64,000 bases of DNA, taken from Eurosta solidaginis (Eukaryota > Arthropoda > Insecta > Diptera > Tephritidae). Every line of letters starts with the position of its first letter. Position 1 is the first letter of the stretch. The position numbers and the translations under genes were made by a program. The stretch lies in contig NC_090319.1 in NCBI RefSeq assembly GCF_040869045.1, positions 239,871,832-239,935,831 of the forward strand, in the 5' to 3' direction. The notes beneath the pieces were generated by a model. It was given only the letters and a program-made list of their open reading frames with translations. It was not told where the DNA came from and made no database searches. This document shows positions 24,600 to 37,489 of this stretch, piece after piece.

Positions 24600-24676
24600 A
24601 TTTCGATGGGTGCTAAGCCTTCATAATCAGTACGCTTTAGGCACGCTGCGCTAACCATTTAGCTATACAGCGGTGA
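24600..24676 (-). other. tRNA-like (SINE or tRNA relic) sequence
   Basis: On the minus strand TAGCTAAATGGTTAGCGCAG reads like a tRNA D arm and pol III A box. The segment after it does not make a convincing anticodon arm, and the B-box position has GGCTTAGCACCC rather than GGTTCGANNCC. A tRNA-derived SINE fragment is more likely than a functional tRNA gene. Confidence 0.3.
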
Positions 24677-24792
24677 ATACTAGTTTTCAAAAGAAATTTT
24701 GGAGGCATGTCCATTTGTTTGCTGAGAAAATATGTGGCTGACAGCCTAGAAATAAAATTTAGAATCAATCTTGCTAACGAGTGTTACTGTGC

Positions 24793-24874
24793 ACTGAGAA
24801 GGCAATTAAACAGTAAAGTCTTCTCTCGAGTTGGAACGCACAAGTAGTGAGAGGTTCGATATCCCACGGTGCTG
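24793..24874 (+). other. possible tRNA pseudogene with long variable arm
   Basis: GCACTG at the start can pair with CGGTGC at the end, about 82 bases apart, and a B-box-like GGTTCGATATCCC lies before the 3' stem, as in class II (Leu/Ser) tRNAs. The T loop appears too long and the A box is weak. I rate it a relic or chance likeness. Confidence 0.2.
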
Positions 24875-27800
24875 AGAAAATGCTTCAATTATCGTGGCGA
24901 AAATCGCCTAGGTAATTATGAGCTAATTAATGATTATTATGATAATCTAGAAACGTTATTTGAAATGAATTTTTATTTCACGCACTTATATACATATGTT
25001 CCATCCCGGGGAACTAGATTATTTTGTGTCAAATTTTCACGTTTCTCTTTTATTTGTGCTTCCAATTATAGATTGCACTCTAGAGGTTGAACTTTTTCTA
25101 TGAAAAAAATCCGCATATCTGAAATTTGTTCATAATTACCGATTATCGAGGGGGAAAAATTTATATGGGAAATCTAGTCATATAATTAACGATTAGGAGT
25201 TAAGTACGAAAATGAAGGATACCTCGGTATATGTAAACTAGGTCTTAGGTTACTTATCAAAAGATAAACTACACATGCTTTTAGTTTGGTATTAACGAGA
25301 TATGTACATTTTTAAAAAAGAAACATTCTACCCTTCTTCCAAGAAGTATTGCAGGAACCAAGCGAGTGATTTTATTCATTTATTTGGGGCTCACATTTAG
25401 CAAGCTTTTTAGCCAGTTTTAAACAGCGCATTGACTGCATGCAGAAATTCCATAGTGATTTTAATCAAATGGGATGAAAAAATATGATGCCAGCAGGAAA
25501 AAAAAACTAACTTAAATCTAGTTTCAATTAACCAACGTGGACAATTATCTGTTTATTTACTTTAAAAAAGCTTACCACTTTTGTATGACAATGGCCGCAA
25601 AAAAGTTAGAGGTGGTTATTTCTGCAGTACTTGCCATCAAACTACTAGTCAACTTCTTTTTGTCGAAATATGAGTTACGTTGTTACCAACATCCAACTAA
25701 AAGAAAATATGATACGGCTTTTATTCGGAATGCATGAAATCACATCTGGGCGAAGGTGAAGGAATATTTTTTTTTTTTCCTAATTTAAAAAAAAAATTGA
25801 AGGGCAAAAAATAACATGCAGAACGGCATGAAAATCCAAATTTTTCTCATACTTCACAATTTTTCTTTGACAAATAATTTTCTGACAGAAATATTTTGGT
25901 TTGATGTTTCTTTTTTACATAGGCTGCCATGGCAACGTTGCATGATTTTCCATCCAGTTAATACCTGACTCTTTATAATTATCTGGAAGTGAGTTATTTT
26001 TCGGAATCCCACAAAATATTCAACAACTAGTTAGCCTTTTTAGCAGTTGATAATTTTTTTTTCTGCAGGAACCATAACACATCCTGTGGCGGACATAAAT
26101 ATTTAGATACATATGAAAAACAAAGCAGCGTGTTGAGGCGTTTTACAAAGTTTAATTTTGAAATTTGTTTCAGATTTCTGTTTCAACTCAAACAGACAAA
26201 ATCAAAAAATAAAGAAAAGTTTACAACTACAAGTAGCCACAATATTTTCAATTTAATATTCATGTTGCTTTTATAGTGAATGCTTTTGCACGTCCTTAGA
26301 CGTTTTTATTTTTAAAGGTTGTTTGACTACAAAAGTAGCCTTGTTTGGTTTACGCTTTGTACGTGAGCAGCTCTACAAGCTATAAATCCCATCATTTTCA
26401 TTCCCTTGCCGGTGTAAAGTTTCGTCGGTGACATTTTTGTTTATTATCAAAAGGTGTGTTGTTAATTTACTCTTGCACTTAACTTCGTACTTTCATTCAA
26501 ATATACTAGAGATTACGATCACCAGATGCCAGTCTTTTTAGGTCCCGAGATTCTGGTAATCATTGACTAATATCCTTTTGGGTAGTTAAATTAGAATGGT
26601 TGTAACAAACATTATTCTTTCAACAAAAGAACAAGCAAAACAATTCATTTTATGCTTAAGTGCTGCATCCAGATCAGAAGTTACTGGTCAATATTTTTTT
26701 ATAATGAATAATATAAAAGGAAAATAAATCTTCTCAAATAAAATAACTTTAAATTTGGTTTACATAACAAAATTAAAAAAAAACTTGAGCGGAATAAGTA
26801 CAAGAGAAACAAAAAAACATTTGTGTGGCAAGGACAGAAACCCTCCCCAAGCTCTTGCAAAGCTGGGTTAACAGGAAACGATACCTCGAAGCCAAGTAAT
26901 CTAATAATGCTTATGAATTCATTAAATAAATGTTTTTCCTTCAAAATAAAAATGTGAAAGAAAATTTTAATTTAACTTTAGGAAAGAAATCACTGCTTTG
27001 AACGTGAAACACAATGAAATTGTTATTCAAGTACTGTAAATTAAAAACAGTTTGCAAAAATTATTAAAATAAGTATATGGAAACTCCAAGCGAAAGAACT
27101 CCGGTTTAGTACTAAACAAAAGGTATAGAATAATTGACTCCTTCACGAATTAAAATTAAGTTTTTTTTCACGGTTATTATAAATGTGCTGCTACATTCAT
27201 AAACAAGTTCGAATATAAACTTTTTGACTAATTTTAAATCCAATGAAGTAAGCTTGGGCTTTTATTTTTTTTAAATCAAGTATCGTTCTTAAAAATCGGC
27301 TCAAATGTTTGCTGTTCGAATTATGGTACTGTGGAAGGTAGACGACTTTTAGAACATTTTGACATAAGCCATTAAAAAATCTAAACAGTCCTTATTTCGG
27401 AACAATCTCGGGATTGAACTTTTCGATTCAGAAAATCCCGAGAGTTAGAAAATACCGGAAATTGTTATCCCTATTATGTGAATATATATGGACATGCACT
27501 TAAATGGATTGAAATGGTTTTACCATTCTGTTTTACCTTTGTACGATGGATTTTTTATTCCTTATTTTTCAGTTCATAGCTTTAAGCGTGTACGCGACTA
27601 AAATGAAATGGTGTGAATGCGAAAATTATGTTTGTCCACTATGACTATGATATATAGACAGAACAAATTGAAGAGGCTTCTTTAGATGGATGTGTTTTTT
27701 CTTATATAACGGACGTTTAAACGCTATCCGCAGCTTCATATCTCCAGTTTTGAGGTTTTAGTAAAACCATGACAGTTTTCAAAAAAAAAAAATACGGCAT

Positions 27801-27898
27801 TGAAGATGGCAAAATGACGAAACCGGTTTGTCTTCAAACTAAATGGACAAGGGATGGCGGTAAATCGTTCCAATATACATTGTATATTGGTGTATCTT
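24875..27898. other. unassigned AT-rich DNA
   Basis: About 3 kb with only short open frames and A/T runs. No conserved domain, RNA gene or clear repeat is visible. It could be intergenic or intronic. Confidence 0.5.
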
Positions 27899-29089
27899 TT
27901 TTATACTCAGTTGAGCAGAGCTCACAGAGTGTATTAACTTTGACTGGATATCGGTTGGATGTACAGGTATACAGGAATCGAGATAGATATAGACTTCCGT
28001 ATATCAAAATGATCAGTATCGAAAAAAAATTTGATTGAGCAACGAACGTCCGTCCGTCAGTCCGTCCGTCTGTCCGTTAACACGATAACTTGAGTAAATT
28101 TTGACGTATCTTGATGAAATTTGGTATGTAGGTTCCTGGGCACTCATCTCAGATCGCTATTTAAAATGAACGATATCGGACTATAACCACGCCCACTATT
28201 TCGATATCGAAAATTACGAAAAACCGAAAAAGTGCGATAATTCATTACCAAAGACGGATAAAGCGATGAAACTTGGGAGGTGAGTTGAACTTATGACGCA
28301 GAATAGAAAATTAGTAAAATTTTGGACAATGGGAGTGGCACCGCCCACTTTTAAAAGAAGGTAATTTAAAAGTAATTTGGCAGTCGTTGAAGATATCATG
28401 ATGAAATTTGGCAGGAATGTTACTCCTTTTACTATATGCATGCTTAATAAAAATTAACAAAATCGGAGAACGACAACACCCGCTTAAAAAAAAATTTTTT
28501 TACGTCAAACTTTAACAAAAAATTTAATATCTTTACAGTAAGTAAATTATGTCAACATTCGACTCCAGTACTGATATGGTGCAATAAAATACAAAAAAAA
28601 GAAAATTTCAAAATGGGCGTGGCTCCGCCCTTTTTCATTTAATTTGTCTAGGATACTTTTAATGCCATAAGTCGAACAAACATTTACCAATCCTTGTGAA
28701 ATTTGGTAGGGTCTTAGATTCTGGGACGATAACTTATTTCTGGGAAAACGGTTGAAGCCACGCCCAGTTTTTATACACGGTCTACCGTCTGTCCTTCCGC
28801 TCGACCGATAACACGATAACTTGAGCAAAAATCGATATATCTTTACTAAACTCAGTTGACGTACTTCCCTGAACTCACTTTGTATTGGTGTAAAAAATGG
28901 CTGAGATCCGACTATGACCACATGGTAATTGGATTGGTTTATTGACGCATAATATTACATTAGAAAAAAACTTTGCAAATTGGGAGTGACACCTACCATA
29001 TTAAGTAGAAGAAAATGAAAAAGTTTTGCAGAGCGAAATCAAAAGCCCTTGGAATCTTTGTAGGAATATTGTTCCTGGTATTACATATA

Positions 29090-31040
29090 TAAATAAATTA
29101 GCGGTACCCGACAGATGATATTCTGGGTCACCCTGGTCCATAATTTGGTCAATATCTCGAAAACGCCTTCACATATACAACTACCACCACTCCCTTTTAA
29201 AGTACTCATAAACACTTTTCATTTCATACCCATATCGTACAAACAAATTCTATAGTCACCGCTGGTCCACCTTTATATCGATATCTCGAAAAGGCGTCCA
29301 CCTATAGAACTAAGGCCCACGCCCTTTAAAATACTCATTAACACCTTTCATTTGAAACCCATATCTTACAAACAAATTCTAGAGTCATCCCTGGTCCACC
29401 TTTATGGCGATATCTCGAAAAGAAGTCCACCTATAGAACTAAGGCCCACGCCCTTTTAAAGTACTTATTAACACCTTTCATTTGATACCCACATCGTACA
29501 AACCAATTCTAGAGTCACCTCTGGGCCGCCTTTATGGCGATATCTCGAAAAGGCGTCCACCTGTAGAACTAAGGCCTACGCCCTATTAAAATACTCATTA
29601 ACACCTTTCATTTGATACCCATACCTTACAAACAAATTCTATGGTCACCCCTGGTCCACCTTTATGGCGATATCTCGAAAAGGCGTCCACCTATAGAACT
29701 AAGGTTCACGCCCTTTTAAAATACTCATTAACATCTTGCATTTGATACCGATATCTTACAAACAAATTCTAGAGTCACCACTGGTCCGCCTTTATGGCGA
29801 TATCTCGAAAAGGCTTCCACCTATAGAACTAAGGCCTACGCCCTATTAAAATACTCATTAACACCTTTCATTTGATACCCATATCTTACAAACAAATTCT
29901 ATGGTCACCCCTGGTCCACCTTTATGGCGATATCTCGAAAAGGCGTCCACCTGTAGAACTAAGGCCTACGCCCTATTAAAATACTCATTAACACCTTTCA
30001 TTTGATACCCATATCTTACAAACAAATTCTATGGTCACCCCTGGTCCACCTTTATGGCGATATCTCGAAAAGGCGTCCACCTATAGAACTAAGGTCCACG
30101 CCCTTTTAAAATACTCATTAACATCTTGCATTTTATACCCATACATTACAAACAAATTCTAGAGTCACTCCTGGTCCACCTTTATGGCGATATCTCGAAA
30201 AGGTGTCCACCTATAGAACTAAGGCCCACTCCCTTATTAAAATACTCATTAACACCTTTCATTTGATACCCACATCGTACAAACCAATTCTAGAGTCACC
30301 CCTGGTCCGCCTTTATGGCGATATATCGAAAAGGCGTCCACCTGTAGAACTAAGGAATACGCCCTATTAAAATACTCATTAACACCTTTCATTTGATACC
30401 CATATCTTACAAACAAATTCTATGGTCACCCCTGGTCCACCTTTATGGCGATATCTCGAAAAGGCGTCCACCTATAGAACTAAGGTCCACGCCCTTTTAA
30501 AATACTCATTAACATCTTGCATTTGATACCGATATCTTACAAACAAATTCTAGAGTCACCCCTGGTCAAACTTTATGGCGATTTCTCGAAAAGGCGTCCA
30601 CCTATAGAACTATGGCACACGCCCTTTTAAAATACTCATTAACATTAATGATATCCATATCTTACAAACAAATTCTAGAGTCACCCCTGGTCCACCTTTA
30701 TGGCGATATCTCGAAAAGGCGTCAACCTAAAGAACTAAAGCCCACGCAAATTTAAAATACTCATTAACACCTTTCATTTGATACCCATATCTTACAAACA
30801 AATTCTAGAGTCACCCCTGGTCCACCTTTATGGCGATATCTCGAAAATGCGTCCACGTATAGAACTAAGGCCCACTCCCTTTTTAAAATACTCATTAACA
30901 CCTTTCACTTGATACCAACATCGTACAAACCAACTCTAGAGTCACCCCTGGTCCGCCTTTATCGCGATATCTCGAAAAGGCGTCCACCTATAGAACTAAG
31001 GCCTACGCCCTATTAAAATACTCATTAACACCTTTCATTT
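29090..31040 (+). repeat. 130 bp satellite core, left part (about 14 units)
   Basis: Units of 129-131 bp run head to tail. Landmarks are: CTAGAGTCACCCCTGGTCC, CTTTATGGCGATATCTCGAA, GGCGTCCACCTATAGAACTA, AATACTCATTAACACCTTTC and ATTTGATACCCATATC. Units fall into variants by the segment after AGAACTAAGG (CCTACGCCCTATT, TCCACGCCCTTTT with CATCTTGC, CCCACTCCCT). One unit near 30640 is shortened. The same satellite forms the core of the related element at 48356-52160. Confidence 0.9.
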
Positions 31041-31701
31041 TTTTATTTATTTATTATTTAAAGTCGACGACAAACTATGGTCGACTGCATAATATAAAAG
31101 ATATATAAATATACAACTCAAAAGATAAAATTTAAGATATATCGAGCTTTCAACAATGTTATATTACAAACAAAGAAATATTAATGAACATTACTATTTA
31201 ATTTCAGAATATAATAATAATAAGAAATATGAGCAGAAATAAGATCTTATGCCGAAATCTTATACTGGCGGAATGCATCAGATTCCGCTCAGCATGATTT
31301 CGGAATGCAGTGGATTCCAATCTCCCTGTTGGAATGCAACAAGATTCCAATCAGCATGTCATGGGAATCCGGCAGTGCTAAGAGTAGTGTAATGAGGATA
31401 CGCCATCACAAGGCATAAAAAAGTAACATGACCTGTGTTGTTGGAATGCACCGGACTCCAATTAGCTCGATTCCTGACCCATAAGATTATACTGCCGGAA
31501 TGCATACGGTTCCGGTCAGTGACTCATGAAAAAGCATGTTTTTTACGTTTTTGGAATGCACCAGATTCCAATCAACACAGTACTGTCTTGTTCCTTCTTA
31601 ATGATACATGTTGATAAATGTTCCTCAATCCTTAAGCGAGACAGTTCCTGTTTTTTTATCGAAGTAATAAAATGCCGGCAAATTAAATTAGCTTGTATCT
31701 C

Positions 31702-34647
31702 TTAAATTAGATAGGCAAGTATTGCATTGCGTATAGTGGCAACAGTACATTCAAGACTGATACAGCTATACAAGTCATTGTAGTGCGCGCACCAGATAAG
31801 AAGAGGATTATTTTTAGCAAAGTTTCGTCGACAAAGGGGTAAATAGAAAGGAACGTAGTGTCTGGATACTCTAGGGGAAACCGCAAAAAACAAGCGGCTG
31901 AGGAGGTCCGCGGAATCAATTTCTCCAATAATGAGCTTATGGATGAACAATACCCCCAGTAATATTCTCCGATTTTCCAGAGTGGGTAAGTTAATAAGAA
32001 GAAGTCTACTTCTGTATGGAGGAAGGTGGAGACTTGAGTCCTAATTAAGGCCGCGCAATGCAAATATCAAAAATTGCTTTTGAACTGACTCAAGACGCTT
32101 TATATGCTTTTGAGAAACAGGGGACCAAACGCATGAGCAATACTCGAGTATTGGACGAACCAGCGATGTGTAAAGAACCTTAGTGAGGTACGGATCATCG
32201 AACTCTTTAGCCCATCTTTTAACAAATCCAAGTAAACCCAACGCTTTGTTGGCTATAGATGAAATATGCATGTTAAAATTAAATTTCGGATCAAAAAGGA
32301 CACCTAGATCATTTGCAATAGATATACGCTCCAAAGGCGTACCATCTATTACATAAGATTTCAATGCTGGCTTCACTCGGTGAAATGTCATATGCTTACA
32401 TTTAGAGCAATTTAAAGCTAGTAAATTTGTTGTGCACCAACATTGGAACGAGTCCAAGTCGGCCTGAAGAAGATCCAAGGAACTCAAATCGGTAGGACAG
32501 TAAGTGTAGCAAAGTTTTACATCATCCGCATACATTATAGTATGGGAATATAATATTGTCTGTGGCAAGTCATTAATGAAAAGGGCAAAGAGCAAAGGGG
32601 CTAGATGACTTCCCTGGGGTACGCCGGAGGAAACTCCGAACGATTCCGACAGATTGCGCTTGAACAGGACTTTTTGGGTCCGGTTAGAAAGATAGCTTTT
32701 CAGCCACATTAATAGGTGAAACGGAAAGCCCAGTAAATCAAGCTTATGAATAAGCAACTCGTGGTTGACGGTATCAAATGCTTTGCTGAAGTCCGTGTAG
32801 ATGACATCCGTTTGCTTGTTCGCTAAAAATCCTTCCATAACTATAGAGGTGAATACAAGCAAATTTGTAGTGGTAGACCTTTGACGAATAAAACCGTGTT
32901 GACATGGAGATAAAAGACTAGAACACTGATATTGCATTTGATTGGTGACAATCTGTTCAAAGACTTTAGGAATGACTGAAAGTTTAGCAATACCCCTGTA
33001 GTTTTCAACTTTTGACCTACTACCTTTTTTATGCAGGGGTATAATAAAAGACTGTTTCCAAAGTGCCGGGAATGACGCAGATCCCAGAGATAGCTCAAAT
33101 AATTTTAAAATAGGCTCATACATATTTTCGGCGCAGTACCTAAGCACGCAACTAGGAACACCGTCCGGTGCCGGAGAAAAGGTGGGCTTCAAAGATTGAA
33201 GACACTGAAGAACAATATTACCATCAATAGCAGGATTCCTAATGTAATTCGAGCTATCTAAGCGATAGGGATATTGACCAGAATGAAAACCACTGGATGA
33301 ATACGTGGACTTAAAGAACTCAGAAAATAGTTCAGCAACTTTGTCATCAGTGCAAGCTTTTTTACCTCCAAAGGTTAATGAGGAAGGATACCCAGAAGTT
33401 TTCCGCTTTGAATTTACGAAACTGTAAAACTTTTTTGGATTTCTAAAAAATTGGGCTTTACAACAACTCAAGTAATTTTTATAACAAAGCTGATTAAGAC
33501 GGTGAAATTTAGAACGAGCTATTAGATATTTAGAGAGGTCTGCAGATGCTCCAGATTTCTTGAACCTCTTATAAAGCCTAGATTTGATGTTATTAAGTCT
33601 GATAAGTTGCCTTGAAAACCAAGGGGGCTTATTCGAACATAGGGTATAGCGAGTAGGAATGCAGGTATCAAAGAAGCTATCAAGCGTACTGTAAAATATA
33701 GAGATAGCCGAATCGACATCAGTGCAAGTATAGAGATCCGACCAATCATGGGAAGCCAACAGATCATTGAGCATAATGAAATTCGCTTTGTAGAAGCATC
33801 TAGATCGGGGACGAGACTGTACTTGAATCCTACGGGGTAGGCTGATATCAAGTGATATCTCTAGCGTAGGGTGAAGAGGGTCTTCTGGAAGGGATAAAGG
33901 TGGTATTTGCGTAAGGGCAGTACCCACCGAGCCATCCACAAATACTAAATCCAGCATTTTATTTCCACTATTTGGAACATTGTTAATCTGTAAAAGAGAT
34001 GAGTCTAACAAGCAATTGAGAAACTCATGTTGAGCAGTGGGAGTTTAAAAGTTTGAATCACTTATATTAACCCAACTAACTGTTGGCAAGTTAAAGTCAC
34101 CAACAACAACAAGTCGATCGTTATCTCCCAACTGCGAATGCAAATCACAGATGGCCGAGCTGTGACTAGCATAAACATCCATATCCGAACGAGGTGGTAT
34201 ATACGAACAGCAAACAATTACGCTATAGCTACCGAATGAAAGCCGAACTGCTATGAATTCGATATGAGAGATATTGTCCAGCGAAATCAACTCAGACGAT
34301 AGGTAAGATTCAACAGCAATTAAGACACCTCCCGCTCTAGAGATGCGGTCACGCCGATAAACAGCATATTTATTTGAAAAAACCTCAGAATTGTAATTAT
34401 CAGGCTTTAGCCAGGTCTCCGTAAAAGCTACAACTTGTGCGGAAAAGTTGAAAGAATTAAGGAAGAATAGAACAAGTTTTGATCGTAAACCACGAACATT
34501 TTGATAATTAATGAGAAGACGGGACAGATCAGCAATTATCTTTGTGTTGTTATTACTGTGTTCGTCATACCGTTTTTTGGCTGTAATAAAATAGGTTCGG
34601 CCCTCGCCTTTCTCGTGAACAAGTGAACCACAGTATGCTTGGGCCAA
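31702..34647 (-). pseudogene. LINE ORF2 (endonuclease plus reverse transcriptase) with two in-frame stops
   Basis: One reading frame is continuous from 34647 to the final stop at 31702 (982 codons), broken only by TAA at 34045-34047 and TAG at 32041-32043. The first part is an APE-type endonuclease: YQNVRGLRSK (residues 48-57), ETWL (77-80), YRRDR, and GDFNLP (183-188). The middle is RT: SFIIPLHKKGS, NYRGIAKLS, TDFSKAFDTVNH, SGVPQGSHLAPLLF and the catalytic YADD, then DLGVLFD. The last part after the TAG corresponds to INLPTL and following residues in the copy at 54726-55181. At the TAG the sister copy has a Trp codon, so G to A is the simplest cause. With no frameshift over 2.9 kb it is a young insertion. 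Confidence 0.9.
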
Positions 34648-35037
34648 AAAGAGGAATCAAGTACCTTATCGAAATATTCATCTGAAAGGGATATTTTAAA
34701 TGAGGAGATGTCTCTCTCATATTTAAAGTTAAATTTGTACACATTGATGTTACTAGTGGGTGCAACACCAAGTTTAGAGCAAACGTAATGAGCAATGTCA
34801 TTTTCGGTAAGCGAGGCGTGTAATCGGGACACAAATACAGCCCTACGAGGTGGCACGGCAGTCACCTGCAAAGGAGTAGCGGATAGCGCACCAGAGAGCT
34901 GGGAAGGTGCGGCCGTTATAGCGTTGGTTATCGAGTCCGTACTATTTTTTTCAGGTACACTTGTATCGCTAGCAACAACCCCAGTATCGGTAACTGTTAT
35001 TGTTGGAGCTAAAGATACCGGTGGAGGTGTAGGATGA
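34536..35037 (-). pseudogene. LINE ORF1 protein, C-terminal part
   Basis: The frame is open to the stop at 34536-34538. It starts with a Pro/Ser/Thr/Ala-rich stretch, then AVFVSRLHASLTENDIAHYV, then VYKFNFKYERDISSFKISL and SSFWPKHTVVHLF. The same last block is found in the sister copy at 47330-47500 (KFNYERNISSFRID, SSFWPPGAFV), so it is a conserved ORF1 domain, probably the nucleic-acid-binding part of the LINE RNP. The frame runs upstream into satellite sequence to 35162, but those 42 codons are not part of the gene. ORF1 overlaps the start of ORF2 by about 110 bp in another frame. Confidence 0.8.
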
Positions 35038-35039
35038 AT

Positions 35040-36900
35040 TGATACCCATATCTTACAAACAAATTCTAGAGTCACCCCTGGTCCACCTTTATGGCGATAT
35101 CTCGAAAATGCGTCCACGTATAGAACTAACGCCCACTCCCTTTTTAAAATACTCATTAACACCTTTCATTTGATACCAACATCGTACAAACCAATTCTAG
35201 AGTCACCCCTGGTCCGCCTTTATGGCGATATCTCGAAAAGGCGTCCACCTATAGAACTAAGGCCTACGCCCTATTAAAATACCCATTAACACCTTTCATT
35301 TGATACCCATATCGTACAAACAAATTCTAGAGTCACCCCTAGTCCACCTTTATGGCGATATCTCGAAAATGCGTCCACGTATAGAACAAAGGCCCACTCC
35401 CTTTTTAAAATACTCATTAACACCTTTCATTTGATACCAACATCGTACAAACCAATTCTAGAGTCACCCCTGGTCCGCCTTTATGGCGATATCTCGAAAA
35501 GGCGTCCACCTATAGAACTAAGGCCTACGCCCTATTAAAATACTCATTAACACCTTTCATTTGATACCCATATCGTACACACAAATTCTAGAGTCACCCC
35601 TGGTCCACCTTTATGGCGATATCTCGAAAATGCGTCCACGTATAGAACTAAGGCCCACTCCCTTTTTAAAATACTCATTAACACCTTTCATTTGATACCA
35701 ACATCTTACAAACCAATTCTAGAGTCACCCCTGGTCCGCCTTTATGGCGATATCTCGAAAAGGCGTCCACCTATAGAACTAAGGCCTACGCCCTATTAAA
35801 ATACTCATTAACACCTTTCATTTGATACCCGTATCGTACAAACAAATTCTAGAGTCACCCCTGGTCCACCTTTATGGCGATATCTCGAAAATGCGTCCAC
35901 GTATAGAACTAAGGCCCACTCCCTTTTTAAAATACTCATTAACACCTTTCATTTGATACCAACATCGTACAAACCAATTCTAGAGTCACCCCTGGTCCGC
36001 CTTTATGGCGATATCTCGAAAAGGCGTCCACCTATAGAACTAAGGCCTACGCCCTATTAAAATACTCATTAACACCTTTCATTTGATACCCATATCGTAC
36101 AAACAAATTCTAGAGTCACCCCTGGTCCACCTTTATGGCGATATCTCGAAAATGCGTCCACGTATAGAACTAAGGCCCACTCCCTTTTTAAAATACTCAT
36201 TAACACCTTTCATTTGATACCAACATCGTACAAACCAATTCTAGAGTCACCCCTGGTCCGCCTTTATGGCGATATCTCGAAAAGGCGTCCACCTATAGAA
36301 CTAAGGCCTACGCCCTTTTAAAATACTCATTAACACCTTTCATTTGATACCCATATCGTACAAACAAATTCTAGAGTCACCCCTGGTCCACCTTTATGGA
36401 GATATCTTGAAAAGGGGTCCACCTATAGAAATAAGGCCCACGCCCTTTTAAAATACTCATTAACACCTTTCATTTGATACCCATATTGTACAAACGCATT
36501 CTAGAGTCACCCCTGGTCCAACTTTATGTCGATATCTCGAAAAGGCGTCCACCTATAGAACTAAGGCCCACGCCCTTTTAAAATACTCATTAACACCTTT
36601 CATTTGATACCCGTATCTTGCAAACAAATTCTAGAGTCACCCTTGGTCCACCTTTATGGCGATATCTCGAAAAGGCGTCCACGTATAGAACTAAGGCCCA
36701 CTCCCCTTTAAAATACTCATTAACACTTTTCATTTGATACCCATATCGTACAAACAAATTCTAGAGTAACCCCTGGTCCACCTTTATGGCGATACCTCGA
36801 AAAGGGGTCCACCTATAGAACTAAGGCCCACTCCGTCTTAAAATGCTCTTTAATACCTTCCATTTGATACACATGTCATACAAACGCATTCCAGGGTTTC
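35040..36900 (+). repeat. 130 bp satellite core, right part, dimeric
   Basis: About 14 further units. From 35040 to about 36310 two variants alternate. One has AATGCGTCCACGTATAG, CCCACTCCCTTTTT and then ACCAACATCGTACAAACC. The other has AAGGCGTCCACCTATAG, CCTACGCCCTATT and then ACCCATATCGTACAAACA. Five dimers of about 261 bp are seen here. One more lies just left of the LINE (about 30780-31040), so the dimer array existed before the LINE landed. From 36310 to 36900 the units become irregular, ending with VCATACAAACGCATTCCAGG-like edge units. Confidence 0.88.
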
Positions 36901-36970
36901 CGTAGGTTCATTTTCCTACATAGTGATTTTCCCTTATTTTGTCTCCATCGCTCTCTGCTGAGTATGCAAT

Positions 36971-36988
36971 GTTCGGTTACACCCGAAC
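36971..36988 (+). other. 3' terminal hairpin of the DINE-like element
   Basis: GTTCGG at 36971-36976 pairs with CCGAAC at 36983-36988 around a six-base loop, about 19 bases before the element end. Equivalent hairpins lie at 52124-52141 and, reversed, at 42342-42359. A hairpin just inside the 3' end is expected for Helitron/Helentron-type elements, where it is thought to mark the end of transfer. Confidence 0.8.
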
Positions 36989-37007
36989 TTAGCCTTCCTT
37001 ACTTGTT

Positions 37008-37489
37008 TACCTTTTGTTTTGAATCGACTAAAGAGTATCTCAACTTTCAATCTGAGAATTTTTATTTTTTTATTAGTTTGACGGAGCATAGGGTGTGCTA
37101 AACATACATTTTGATAAACTTATTTGTATATTAGATATATTGCAACGTTAAGGGTGTTTTGTTGAAGCTGATCCCAATCAAAATATTTAAGTAATTAAGT
37201 ATATTTGATTAACCCTTTATATCCTCTATATCAGTCAACAATTGTATATCTGCAATCATAGCATATCGTCTTTCTTTCGTGTGCCTCTACGATTCCTAGA
37301 ACATAAAAAACATTTACATGATGCCAGAGTACGGTGAATGAGGAAATTCTGGCACAAGGAACCATGTAAGCAGAGGCGTTATCATGGGCAAAAGGCACTT
37401 TTGTTTTTCAACTTGTAGGTAATGTTCCTTGTTGACCGTTACGCTCTGAGGCAAGAAATCGCCCCTACCGTTGTTTGAATCTTATCAAG
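37008..37489. other. unassigned DNA
   Basis: AT-rich sequence without a recognisable feature, between the end of the DINE-like element and a decayed LINE. Confidence 0.5.

Larger units (their letters stand above)
31041..35039 (-). mobile_element. 5'-truncated CR1/Jockey-superfamily LINE, about 4.0 kb
   Basis: The LINE lies in reverse orientation inside a satellite unit, between CACCTTTCATTT and TTGATACCCATATC. The 3' end is at 31041 with an AATAAATAAAA-type tail. The 5' end near 35039 falls inside ORF1, so the PHD-finger start seen in the sister copy (46679) is missing. The order is ORF1 end, endonuclease, RT, C-terminal domain, then about 660 bp of 3' UTR. The duplicated target is too short (about 2 bp) to call. 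The clade is tentative: the PHD-type ORF1 and YADD RT fit CR1-like members of the Jockey superfamily. Confidence 0.88.
27899..37007 (+). mobile_element. DINE/Helentron-like element with satellite core (split by a LINE)
   Basis: The left end is TTATACTCAGTTGAGCAGAG. The right end contains GCTGAGTAT, then the hairpin GTTCGG (36971) / CCGAAC (36983), then CTTAGCCTTCCTTACTTGTT. Subterminal inverted repeats, a short 3' hairpin, a tandem-repeat core and insertion between T residues without duplication match the Helentron-associated (HINE/DINE-1) architecture. The class assignment is inference from structure. The 5' part has CCGT repeats and phrases such as 'accacgccca'. The core from 29090 is a 130 bp satellite. 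A LINE occupies 31041-35039, leaving about 5.1 kb of element. No Rep/helicase is encoded, so it is non-autonomous. Confidence 0.75.

Noticed and set aside
31707..32063. 118-codon minus-strand frame next to LINE ORF2
   Set aside because: It overlaps the true ORF2 C-terminus in another frame; the frame in register with ORF2 matches the sister LINE.
35038..35162. N-terminal 42 codons of the 208-codon minus-strand frame
   Set aside because: They are satellite sequence that happens to be in frame with the LINE ORF1 fragment, not part of a protein.
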